From an uncultured Gammaproteobacteria bacterium (GTDB lineage Bacteria; Pseudomonadota; Gammaproteobacteria; Acidiferrobacterales; CAJVXG01): a DNA stretch of 6,354 nucleotides. This document shows, piece by piece, positions 1-6,187 of this stretch. Each line of letters begins with the position of its first letter. The first letter of the stretch is position 1. Made by a program: the position numbers and the translations under genes. Where the stretch lies: assembly GCA_913009215.1 (NCBI GenBank), contig CAJVXG010000092.1, positions 1-6,354 of the forward strand, in the 5' to 3' direction. Under the pieces are notes generated by a model, which saw only the letters and a program-made list of their open reading frames with translations, did no database searches and was not told the DNA's origin.

Positions 1-651
1 TTTCCGCTGTTCAGCGGTTTTGTCAGTAAATCCATGGTGATGGCGGCGATGCTCCAGGAAGGCTACGATTATCTGTGGTTGGTGCTGTTGTTTGCCTCGG
101 CCGGGGTCTTTCATCACGCCGGTATCAAGGTTCCCTACTTTGCCTTTTTTGCCCACGACTCCGGTATACGCACCAAAGAGGCACCAACCAATATGCTCAT
201 CGCGATGGGCATCGCAGCAATACTCTGTATCTTTATCGGCATCCAACCACAATATCTCTACGCGTTGCTGCCCTGGGAGGTAAACTACTGGCCCTATGAC
301 ACCACGCATGTCCTGGCGCAGTTACAGTTGTTGTTTTTCTCGGCTTTGGCCTTTGTATGGCTGAACAAACAAGGATTGTACCCACCGGAATTGCGTTCGG
401 TGAATATCGATATCGAATGGCTTTACCGCAAACCCTTGCCGGCCATGGCCCACATTATTCTTCGTACTACGAAGCGAATTTACCATGTTCTGGAAAACGT
501 GAGCCGGGCAACGTGGCAAGGCGCGAACAGGATTTTAAGCAAAACACCGTTGTCCGGCTATTACCTTGCCAGCCACTGGCCTACCGGCAACATGGTGCTG
601 TGGATTGCAATCCTGCTCGGGGTCTTTCTGTTATTGGATGCAATCACCTAG
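1..651 (+). CDS. Na+/H+ antiporter subunit D-like proton-conducting membrane transporter (C-terminal part, 5' end outside window)
   Basis: Frame 1 is open from the first base, so the visible 216 codons are the C-terminal part of a longer gene; the Met at base 34 is internal. The first residues, FPLFSGFVSKSM, match the conserved loop-plus-helix of the Proton_antipo_M fold shared by MrpD, NuoM and HyfB, where a small Pro/Gly/Ser segment precedes a conserved Lys. Further hydrophobic segments lie at about residues 25-45, 62-80, 105-122 and a final one at about 198-214. The stretch LYPPELRSVNIDIEWLYR, with the following long amphipathic part, is typical of the stand-alone subunit D-like antiporters of proteobacteria. 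The family moves H+ (with or without Na+) across the inner membrane, usually as part of a multi-subunit Mrp or hydrogenase/complex-I-like assembly. The gene ends convergently with the minus-strand operon. Family assignment is strong; the exact subunit and ion are inferred. Confidence 0.85.
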   Translation, partial: FPLFSGFVSKSMVMAAMLQEGYDYLWLVLLFASAGVFHHAGIKVPYFAFFAHDSGIRTKEAPTNMLIAMGIAAILCIFIGIQPQYLYALLPWEVNYWPYDTTHVLAQLQLLFFSALAFVWLNKQGLYPPELRSVNIDIEWLYRKPLPAMAHIILRTTKRIYHVLENVSRATWQGANRILSKTPLSGYYLASHWPTGNMVLWIAILLGVFLLLDAIT

Positions 652-807
652 TTCGATATCTTTATCAGTGTCAAACGTTCGATGTGACTTGTCCCCTGAA
701 TATGGTCCAATCCCAAAGTGTGGCTTGCATCATGCCGCCCGTTCAGCATCGCTGTGCATCTATAGTTCAATTCGGCATACTTTTAAGGCTTGATGGCCTC
801 TGCTGGC

Positions 808-1431
808 TCAGGCGTCCGCCTGTTTCATACTGATTCGCAGTCGTTGGTACAGATTCCGAAATACTGTCGAAGCCAGCCAGAAGGCGGCATAGATGGCGAT
901 AACGGGGTCGATGAGGTAGTCCCAGAGATTGCGGGATTCATACAGGCCCACCGAGTACGCCACCATGGCCAGCAACAAGGCGGCGGCGGTGACATAGGCG
1001 CGGATGGCCCAGCTGATAAGCGCGCCCAGGAACACGACAGCGGCAAAACCATAAGACCCGTATCCCATTAGATAGGGATCAAAAAACGTCAGCCCCATGG
1101 TCATGGGATACAGAAATAACGCAGCGCACAATACGCTCAGCAGTAACACATATCGATTATAGCGATTAAAATAATCTCTACCCGTGATGTACGAAAGACT
1201 GATCAGGACCATAGCCAACAGGGACGTCATGCTAAGATCGCCAACCAGGCCGCGTAGTTTGGCGGCAATGCTCAGTTCACCGAACGGAATCAATAAAATA
1301 ATAGCGCCCGCCAGGAAAACTAACCCGCGCCACGCAGGAATTTTTATGCGCCACGGCAATATACGCACCCACAGGCATAAAATTAATAAGGCACTACCGA
1401 AGATACCGATACTTGAGGACAAAGTGCTCAC
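808..1431 (-). CDS. unrecognised polytopic membrane protein, third gene of the envelope operon
   Basis: This 207-residue protein is very hydrophobic, with about seven predicted membrane segments (roughly residues 7-24, 35-51, 64-82, 93-112, 122-143, 145-162 and 170-190) and a short basic tail (FRNLYQRLRISMKQ) that would face the cytoplasm by the positive-inside rule. I see no catalytic motif and do not recognise the family. The start is GTG: it overlaps the TGA of the sialidase-like gene as GTGA and has a near-perfect ribosome binding site, GAGGAG, six bases upstream (1443-1438), so translational coupling is very likely. Conserved-looking polar positions are few: SYITGRDYFNRYNRY between helices 3 and 4 and YESRNLWDYLIDP before the last helix. 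By context it may be a membrane partner of the two upstream envelope enzymes, for example a polymer- or lipid-handling protein, but that is guesswork. Confidence 0.85.
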   Translation of the reverse strand: MSTLSSSIGIFGSALLILCLWVRILPWRIKIPAWRGLVFLAGAIILLIPFGELSIAAKLRGLVGDLSMTSLLAMVLISLSYITGRDYFNRYNRYVLLLSVLCAALFLYPMTMGLTFFDPYLMGYGSYGFAAVVFLGALISWAIRAYVTAAALLLAMVAYSVGLYESRNLWDYLIDPVIAIYAAFWLASTVFRNLYQRLRISMKQADA

Positions 1432-2642
1432 AGCTTGCTCCTCAACCAGGCAGAATTAAACGTAATATGTTTGATGTTACGGTTGTGCCAGGTATAAAAG
1501 AGATGGTAGTCGCCGTTACTGGCCTGTAGCAACCAGGGATAGGAAAAACGTTGTTTGTTGCGCTTCTCTAATGACATCCTTGATGCATTCTCGAATTGAT
1601 GCAATATCTTCCAGCTCTTGCCTTCGTCTCCTGAATGCGCCAGCGATAAATCATAGCGGCCCTTTTCGGTATTATTGAATACCATCAACAAACTCCTGTC
1701 GGTCAATCGAATACTGGCAACGGCCGCATTGGGATTGCGCAAGCTTGTTTTTACCGGGCGGCTCCAGCGTATGCCGCCGTCTTTGGTCGTACTGCTTAAG
1801 ATACGGCGGGGGCGTTTACCGCTAAAGCGCATAAAGGCAATGGCATGGTTGGCATCTCGGGGCAGCACCACGGGTTGTAACGATACCCTGCCCCGGCTAA
1901 TGCGTGTCTTCAGGATCACCTGCCCCTGTCGATTAACGCGTAACAACTCGGCAAACTTGCCGGCAAACTCATGATACACCGGCAAGCCAATGGTGCCGTC
2001 CGCATAAAAAAACGGCGGGCCCTTGACCAGGGTGCTGACATTCAGCACCGGTGAACTAATCAGTCGAACCGGCTTGCTCCAGCTCTGTCCTGCATCGTCC
2101 GATATCACCATATTAATAGAACTGCCGGACCAGCCGCCGACGGATACACTGACATAAAACAACCATAGTCTTGCGCTGGCCGGATCACGCAGCACCACCA
2201 TATTTCCCAGTTTTTTTACAAAGCGTCTCAAGACATTCTGGGTTTGTATACGGCCAATAACATCCGTGGCCCCACGCCACTTCCGGTCCTTTATGGAAAA
2301 GACAGCGCTGCGTATGGTGACGTCGCCGGCGCCCTCGCGGCTACCGCCATACCAGAAGGCACGCAGACGGCCATCGCCCAGATCCACCACGGACACATTA
2401 TGCACATAGGATGTCTTGCCCGCTGTGACGAACCTGGCGCTATAGTGCGGCTTCTTGCTACCAGCTGCTGCAATCGGGGCCTGTAAACGGAATTGGTTTT
2501 GCTCTGGTCTGGTCTGGGAGAATACGTACAACAATTGCACAAAGGCAATAAGCAAACCTGCCAATAGCAGCATTCTGGTCTTTCCTGACCCAGCGTCTCC
2601 ATTGCTATTTTTTATAAACTGCGCGATCCAGGTGGCCATCAA
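1428..2642 (-). CDS. membrane-anchored sialidase-fold (BNR/Asp-box) protein
   Basis: The 404-residue protein has a short cytoplasmic N-terminus, one membrane anchor at about residues 24-42 and a periplasmic or extracytoplasmic beta-propeller. Three Asp boxes (SxDxGxxW) are visible: SDDAGQSW at 181-188, a variant TKDGGIRW at 286-293 and SGDEGKSW at 337-344. The tail YPWLLQASNGDYHLFYTW is typical of the BNR_2 sialidase-like family. Members are often annotated as exo-alpha-sialidase, but many act on other glycans. No FRIP/RIP motif is evident near the N-terminus of the propeller, where WYGGSREGAGD occurs instead, so true sialidase activity is doubtful. The start is either TTG at 2642 or the adjacent ATG at 2639; AAGGG on the minus strand sits about 10 bases before the TTG and 13 before the ATG. 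The gene follows the LtaS-like gene after 31 bases and overlaps the next gene by four. Fold confident, substrate unknown. Confidence 0.85.
   Translation of the reverse strand: MMATWIAQFIKNSNGDAGSGKTRMLLLAGLLIAFVQLLYVFSQTRPEQNQFRLQAPIAAAGSKKPHYSARFVTAGKTSYVHNVSVVDLGDGRLRAFWYGGSREGAGDVTIRSAVFSIKDRKWRGATDVIGRIQTQNVLRRFVKKLGNMVVLRDPASARLWLFYVSVSVGGWSGSSINMVISDDAGQSWSKPVRLISSPVLNVSTLVKGPPFFYADGTIGLPVYHEFAGKFAELLRVNRQGQVILKTRISRGRVSLQPVVLPRDANHAIAFMRFSGKRPRRILSSTTKDGGIRWSRPVKTSLRNPNAAVASIRLTDRSLLMVFNNTEKGRYDLSLAHSGDEGKSWKILHQFENASRMSLEKRNKQRFSYPWLLQASNGDYHLFYTWHNRNIKHITFNSAWLRSKL
1438..1443 (-). promoter_or_regulatory. ribosome binding site deciding the GTG start of the polytopic membrane protein
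   Basis: GAGGAG read on the minus strand lies six bases before the GTG at 1431-1429 and inside the last codons of the upstream gene. It is the strongest Shine-Dalgarno match in the operon and supports the GTG start over any later Met. Confidence 0.75.
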
Positions 2643-2673
2643 TAAGAAACTGCCCTTACAAGAGTGTGCTGTG

Positions 2674-4668
2674 TTATTTTTTGCCTTTCACCGCTTGATG
2701 CGGCTCCGGCGAATTATGCGACATCATATATTTTGCCGTCTGATAAATCGAATGGAATCGGCGCTCCATTTTAGCCGTTATTTCAGGATATTTTCCACTT
2801 AAGTCCTTTGTCGGTGTTTTTGATCGATATCGATACAAATGCGGTTTGCGCAGGCGATCCAGAAACAGATAAAACTCGTCATCGAGAATGCCGTAGTGAT
2901 GCAAGGCGAATCTTCGCTCTTTATTTTTCAAGGTAAACAGATCGCGACCAAGGGTTTTATTGAGATAGGACACCTTCATTAGCCCAAAGGTCGTTGGTAA
3001 CACATCGACCAGGCTGGCAATGGTGTCGATCCTTCTCGGCTTCTTGATCAGCCCCGGCGCATAAATCACAAACGGAACATGGTGCTTGGTCAGCAACAAG
3101 CGCTCCCAGGGATTGAACGGCGGTGCATGGGAACCGTGATCGCCGTACATAACAAAAACGGTGTTATTGTAGTATTTCTCCTTTGCCGCCAGCTTGAAAA
3201 AGCGGCCAAGTGAATAGTCAAAAAAACGCAGGCCGTTATAGGCGTTGAGCGATTCGAAGCTGTTTTGATACAGCGTCTTTTTGTCCAGCGTCACGCGTTT
3301 GAAGCTGCGCAAATTCTCCGGCAGATTAAACGGTTTGTGGTTACCCGATGTCTGAATAAAGGCAAAGAACGGTTTCCTCTGCTTGCGGAACACCTGGTTC
3401 GCCTGTTCGAACATATCCAGATCGGAAACCCCCCAGGTATCGGTACGGGGTGCGTCGTAACTGCCTTCCTCGTATATCTTCAGACCCGGAATATTATGCG
3501 CCAGCAAGGCGCGGATATTACCCCAGGTGGCGCTGCCGCCGAGGAAATAAAATTTGTCGTACCCTTTCAGCGCATTGATATAGGTATGCTGGTTCACAAT
3601 CAGTGGATTGCGTGAGGCCGAACGACGGGGATTGAGATCGGGAATACCGGTCATCATGGTGTATACGGAACGTGCCGTCGGATGCACCGGTACAAAAAAA
3701 TTGGTAAAAAACAAACTCCTATTAGCAATGGCATCAAATTCCGGGGTCGCCTTTAACTGGTTACCAAAAATACCGACCTTGAAAGCGGCGTAGGATTCCA
3801 GGTGAATGACCACCAGATTATACGGTTTTTCAACTCCGTTGCCGGCAGTGATAAATCGCCTGTACGCCAGTTTGTTTTTATCGACATTCCTGACCCCCAG
3901 ATCACGCGCCACAGCCCTGTATGCCGAACGCACAATGTCCATATCGATCTTGTCGCTGCGATTCTTATAGGTCTCAAAGACATGCAGAACCGGATTTAAT
4001 GCCAATGAGGCAACATATTCATTGGTGCTGGAATAGGCATCGCTCCAGCGCAAGGGGTACCACGACAACTTGCCATACATGCCAAAGAGATAAAACACGA
4101 CAAAGATACTGACCCCAACTGTCTTGTACAGGGCCGGCAACGGCTTACCAACAATCGCCAGTTCCTTGACGGCGGTACGATGCAATATCCAGGTGTAGCA
4201 CGCGCCGATGAATGCCAGCCCCAACAGCCCCCAGATTACCGGATAGGTCTCCCAGACCATTTGCATTGATACCGAGATCGGAAACAGGTGATCCACCATA
4301 CCGGCGTTGAGGCGTAGATTGAGGTACTCATAATGGCCAAAATCGACAAAATAGGTCAGGACCACGGCCAGCTCGAGGACAACGAAATAGGTCAACCAGA
4401 CCCGGCGCACGAATACAAATCGCGCCGGATTAAAAAAGGGGATCGCGCCCAGCAGCAGCAATGGCAGACCAATCAACAACGCCAGGCGCAAATCAAACTT
4501 GAAACCGGTATAGAGCGCCTGCAGTATTGCCGAAATCTCTACATTAGCGGCGGCATCGCTAAAGACGAGAAAGAAAACGATACGGAATACAACAAAAACA
4601 GCGAAATTAATCGCGGTAACGTAAAATAGAAAGCGAAGCCAGGATGGAAAGCGGCGTAAGAAATTCAT
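2674..4668 (-). CDS. LTA synthase / OpgB-like membrane phosphatase-sulfatase superfamily enzyme
   Basis: The 664-residue protein has five N-terminal membrane segments (about residues 13-36, 60-78, 90-108, 140-162 and 181-197) and a large extracytoplasmic domain of the alkaline phosphatase/sulfatase superfamily from about 284. Motifs follow LtaS: VVIHLESY with metal ligand E291; HPTARSVYTMMTG with T331 as the likely nucleophile; TDTWGVSD (410-416); SGNHKPF with H444; and MYGDHGSH with D510 and H511 as metal ligands. In LtaS the same positions bind Mn2+ and move glycerophosphate from phosphatidylglycerol. In Gram-negatives relatives decorate periplasmic glucans or other envelope polymers with phosphoglycerol or phosphoethanolamine. 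All expected catalytic residues are present, so it is probably active. Length fits the LtaS-like family (about 600-700). It is the first gene of the operon, behind a good promoter; the ATG at 4668 has only a weak ribosome binding site (CCGGG). Superfamily certain, transferred group inferred. Confidence 0.88.
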   Translation of the reverse strand: MNFLRRFPSWLRFLFYVTAINFAVFVVFRIVFFLVFSDAAANVEISAILQALYTGFKFDLRLALLIGLPLLLLGAIPFFNPARFVFVRRVWLTYFVVLELAVVLTYFVDFGHYEYLNLRLNAGMVDHLFPISVSMQMVWETYPVIWGLLGLAFIGACYTWILHRTAVKELAIVGKPLPALYKTVGVSIFVVFYLFGMYGKLSWYPLRWSDAYSSTNEYVASLALNPVLHVFETYKNRSDKIDMDIVRSAYRAVARDLGVRNVDKNKLAYRRFITAGNGVEKPYNLVVIHLESYAAFKVGIFGNQLKATPEFDAIANRSLFFTNFFVPVHPTARSVYTMMTGIPDLNPRRSASRNPLIVNQHTYINALKGYDKFYFLGGSATWGNIRALLAHNIPGLKIYEEGSYDAPRTDTWGVSDLDMFEQANQVFRKQRKPFFAFIQTSGNHKPFNLPENLRSFKRVTLDKKTLYQNSFESLNAYNGLRFFDYSLGRFFKLAAKEKYYNNTVFVMYGDHGSHAPPFNPWERLLLTKHHVPFVIYAPGLIKKPRRIDTIASLVDVLPTTFGLMKVSYLNKTLGRDLFTLKNKERRFALHHYGILDDEFYLFLDRLRKPHLYRYRSKTPTKDLSGKYPEITAKMERRFHSIYQTAKYMMSHNSPEPHQAVKGKK

Positions 4669-4697
4669 AAAACCCGGTCTGGATAATCGTTATAGTA

Positions 4698-4715
4698 ATA
4701 ATAGCGGGCTATTAT
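4698..4715. promoter_or_regulatory. perfect 8-bp inverted repeat, candidate operator at the LtaS-like promoter
   Basis: ATAATAGC-GG-GCTATTAT is a perfect inverted repeat with a two-base centre. It covers five of the six bases of the -10 box (4716-4711) and extends across the likely transcription start. A regulator bound here would block RNA polymerase, so a repressor site is the natural reading. The dyad is seen directly; its function is inferred. Confidence 0.45.
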
Positions 4716-4738
4716 ATAGGTATTGTCAAGACTGCCAA
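4711..4738 (-). promoter_or_regulatory. sigma-70-type promoter of the three-gene envelope operon
   Basis: On the minus strand a TTGGCA -35 box (4738-4733; five of six matches to consensus) is followed after 16 bases by a perfect TATAAT -10 box (4716-4711). This would start transcription near 4704, giving a leader of about 35 bases before the ATG at 4668. An overlapping TTGACA at 4729-4724 has no good -10 box at 16-18 bases. Confidence 0.6.
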
Positions 4739-4770
4739 TACCCCGGAACGGCGCTACTTATGTGTCGCGG

Positions 4771-4837
4771 CGGCAATTCTGCCTTTGCCCCCGGGAAAAG
4801 CGGTGTTTCAAACAAACCTGGTTGCCTTGCTCCAGGT
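4771..4837. repeat. direct repeat copy A (67 bp), left of the toxin-antitoxin module
   Basis: Gap-free alignment with 6188-6254 gives 56 identities in 67 positions (84%) at a constant offset of 1417. The longest exact blocks are GGGAAAAGCGG and GCCTTGCTCCAGGT (extended by one base on its left). In this copy ACCTGG (4816-4821) and CCAGGT (4832-4837) form a perfect 6-bp hairpin around a 10-base loop. The copy lies in intergenic DNA and matches the other copy in the same orientation. Its nature (dispersed intergenic repeat, recombination site or relic of duplicated flanking DNA) cannot be decided from one window. Confidence 0.75.
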
Positions 4838-4992
4838 ACAAGCACGCCGAATGCCTTTAAAGGGCTCTTGTATCTTCCCCTTTTCCTGGCCTCTTGGTTG
4901 GGCTATTAGCTCTCCTGGTTATCGTCGTAGGGATAGGGACTTTAGAAGATATTTCGCGCAATATTATTACCTAGGTTCAATATCACCAGCGC

Positions 4993-5562
4993 TTATATCA
5001 ATTCTTTAACCGTCTCTAATTTACTTACTGTTATTGGCAAACCGTTTGATAAATACATTTGTAAAAATGTTTCAACATCCATCTTTGGATTCCGTAATGA
5101 TGCTCGGTGGTCCTTGATTGTTTCTGAAAACGCGATTTTATCTAAATCAAAAAGATGACCCAGAAAAACATCTGGGGCTTGTACTTCAATTTGGTATTGG
5201 CTAAGTACTGTTTTAGGAAAATCTTTAATATTATTCGTCACTATAACATCAGCGTCACATCGTATTGCTGCAGCAAGTACATGTCGATCACCAGGATCAG
5301 GAAGCTTAAGAGAGTCTATTAGAGGCTCGTAATGGGTAACCAGGCAGTCTGGTACGGCTCTACTCATTAGTTCGACGGTACGCTTTAGATCAGCGAGTTT
5401 GATATCCGTTCTATTTTCCAAAAGACTGCTTGTCCATTCCTGGTTAATAGCATCGGACCAACGTGCACGAAACAGATCGGTGCTGGCTGCTCTTAACAGT
5501 ACGTCACGTAGTGTTGCAGAATAGAGAACACAGGAATCAATTACGGCCGTAAAGTTGGCCAT
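4993..5562 (-). CDS. PIN-domain ribonuclease toxin of a type II toxin-antitoxin module
   Basis: The 189-residue protein carries the PIN-fold acidic residues in order: D9 in AVIDSCVLY, E42 in INQEWTSSLL, D92 in LPDPGDRHVLAAAI, and the TNNIKDFP segment with N110/N111 and D114. PIN toxins are Mg2+-dependent ribonucleases that cut tRNA, rRNA or mRNA and stop growth when freed from their antitoxin. The protein resembles the PIN_3-type family partnered with excisionase-like HTH proteins, and is longer than classical VapC (about 130 residues) because of a C-terminal extension from about 125 to 189. The ATG at 5562 comes four bases after the antitoxin stop (TAA-AAAG-ATG), with no strong ribosome binding site of its own, so translation should depend on the upstream gene, as is usual for toxins. 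The DNA is AT-richer than the envelope operon, suggesting acquisition. All active-site residues appear intact. Confidence 0.88.
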   Translation of the reverse strand: MANFTAVIDSCVLYSATLRDVLLRAASTDLFRARWSDAINQEWTSSLLENRTDIKLADLKRTVELMSRAVPDCLVTHYEPLIDSLKLPDPGDRHVLAAAIRCDADVIVTNNIKDFPKTVLSQYQIEVQAPDVFLGHLFDLDKIAFSETIKDHRASLRNPKMDVETFLQMYLSNGLPITVSKLETVKELI

Positions 5563-5566
5563 CTTT

Positions 5567-6028
5567 TTAGTACATATCTAGCTTCTGCGCCTGTGCAGAG
5601 AGCTCATCCATGGCATTAAAACGATCCTTCATGCTTTGCTTCTTGTATTCTAAGAGGTCACGGAAATAGACACGTCGATGACTACCGACCATGTGATACG
5701 GTAATTTGTCTTGTTCAAGCAATTTCACAAAATACGGACGGGACACATTAAGAAAGTCAGCAGCCCGCTGTGTCGTAAATTCAGCATGAATGGGCACCAT
5801 AGTGACTGCCTCACCTTCGGCCATATGTGTGAGCATATCGAGCAGCATGCGCATCGCCGAAAGCGGCACGGTAATATCTTCATCACCATCGATAATACGG
5901 ATTTTAGCGGCTTTGCCTTTTCCCAGGGCTACAGCCAGGCGGCGGCTGCTCTCTCCCGCCAAAGAGATATCGCCTTCGCTTAATGGAGGGCTGATTTTTT
6001 CGTCGGAGGATTTCTGTAAAAAAGCCAT
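5567..6028 (-). CDS. excisionase-type HTH antitoxin paired with the PIN toxin
   Basis: Taken from the ATG at 6028, the product is 153 residues. A frame-open Met lies 30 codons upstream (6118), but the bases between hold the promoter, and the added peptide would be an odd hydrophobic stretch; AGGTG five bases before 6028 fixes the start. Residues about 84-128 form a MerR/excisionase-like winged HTH: FTTQRAADFLNVSRPYFVK is the helix-turn-helix and VGSHRRVYFRDLLEYK the wing and final helix, typical of antitoxins encoded with PIN_3-type toxins. Residues about 42-80 (IRIIDGDEDITVPLSAM onward) are the usual N-terminal part of this family. The C-terminal tail 129-153 is helical and charged and is the likely toxin-binding segment. 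The protein should bind the toxin and repress the promoter just upstream. Family confident; autoregulation inferred. Confidence 0.87.
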   Translation of the reverse strand: MAFLQKSSDEKISPPLSEGDISLAGESSRRLAVALGKGKAAKIRIIDGDEDITVPLSAMRMLLDMLTHMAEGEAVTMVPIHAEFTTQRAADFLNVSRPYFVKLLEQDKLPYHMVGSHRRVYFRDLLEYKKQSMKDRFNAMDELSAQAQKLDMY

Positions 6029-6033
6029 TATTG

Positions 6034-6038
6034 CACCT
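6034..6038 (-). promoter_or_regulatory. ribosome binding site fixing the antitoxin start at 6028
   Basis: AGGTG on the minus strand is separated by five bases (CAATA) from the ATG at 6028-6026. It decides between this start and the longer frame beginning at 6118. Confidence 0.7.
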
Positions 6039-6062
6039 GGACAAAAATTAACATGTAAAATC

Positions 6063-6091
6063 AGTATAGACAATAAACGAAATAAACGCAA
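6063..6091 (-). promoter_or_regulatory. promoter of the toxin-antitoxin module with tandem repeat in the spacer
   Basis: On the minus strand TTGCGT (6091-6086) and TATACT (6068-6063) are 17 bases apart. The -10 box is five of six; the -35 box is weak. Transcription would begin near 6056, about 28 bases before the ATG at 6028, which excludes the upstream Met at 6118. The spacer carries AATAAACG twice on the plus strand (6072-6079 and 6081-6088, period nine), a plausible binding site for the HTH antitoxin. Confidence 0.5.
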
Positions 6092-6187
6092 TATCTGAAA
6101 TAAAAGAAACACGCTCATTATGGTCTTTTATGCTTATTTTTAAGTGGAAATAGCCCACCTATTATGGCCTGTCAATCCAAAGCAGCG

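Larger units (their letters stand above)
4669..4992. other. 324-bp intergenic stretch between the LtaS-like gene and the PIN toxin
   Basis: It holds, from left to right, the leader and promoter of the LtaS-like gene, an 18-bp inverted repeat, direct repeat copy A, and about 150 bp with no recognised feature. No clear intrinsic terminator for the toxin gene is visible just after its stop at 4993. On the plus strand a 49-codon open frame (4760-4909) crosses the repeat and ends in a hydrophobic stretch; it has no convincing ribosome binding site and is treated as a finding, not a gene. No tRNA-like cloverleaf is seen. Confidence 0.7.

Noticed and set aside
750..780. tRNA T-loop-like GTTCAATTC
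   Set aside because: The flanking bases do not form the five-pair T stem and no acceptor or anticodon stem is found nearby.
785..800. Hairpin AGGC-TTGATG-GCCT as a terminator between the convergent genes
   Set aside because: Only four base pairs, and no T-run follows on either strand in the sense needed.
357..833. Long plus-strand frame across the end of the antiporter gene
   Set aside because: It overlaps the clearly coding antiporter frame and the end of the convergent membrane protein gene, with no recognisable domain.
4724..4729. Perfect TTGACA as the -35 box of the LtaS-like gene
   Set aside because: At 16-18 bases downstream only CCGCTA, CGCTAT or GCTATT are available, and TATTAT is 20 bases away; TTGGCA with TATAAT at 16 is better.
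4785..5009. 74-codon plus-strand frame starting inside repeat A
   Set aside because: No ribosome binding site, no family resemblance beyond the repeated DNA, and its end runs antisense into the PIN toxin.
6029..6118. 30-codon N-terminal extension of the antitoxin (start at 6118)
   Set aside because: The stretch contains the likely -10 and -35 boxes and a good ribosome binding site for the start at 6028; the extra peptide is an AT-driven hydrophobic run foreign to the family.
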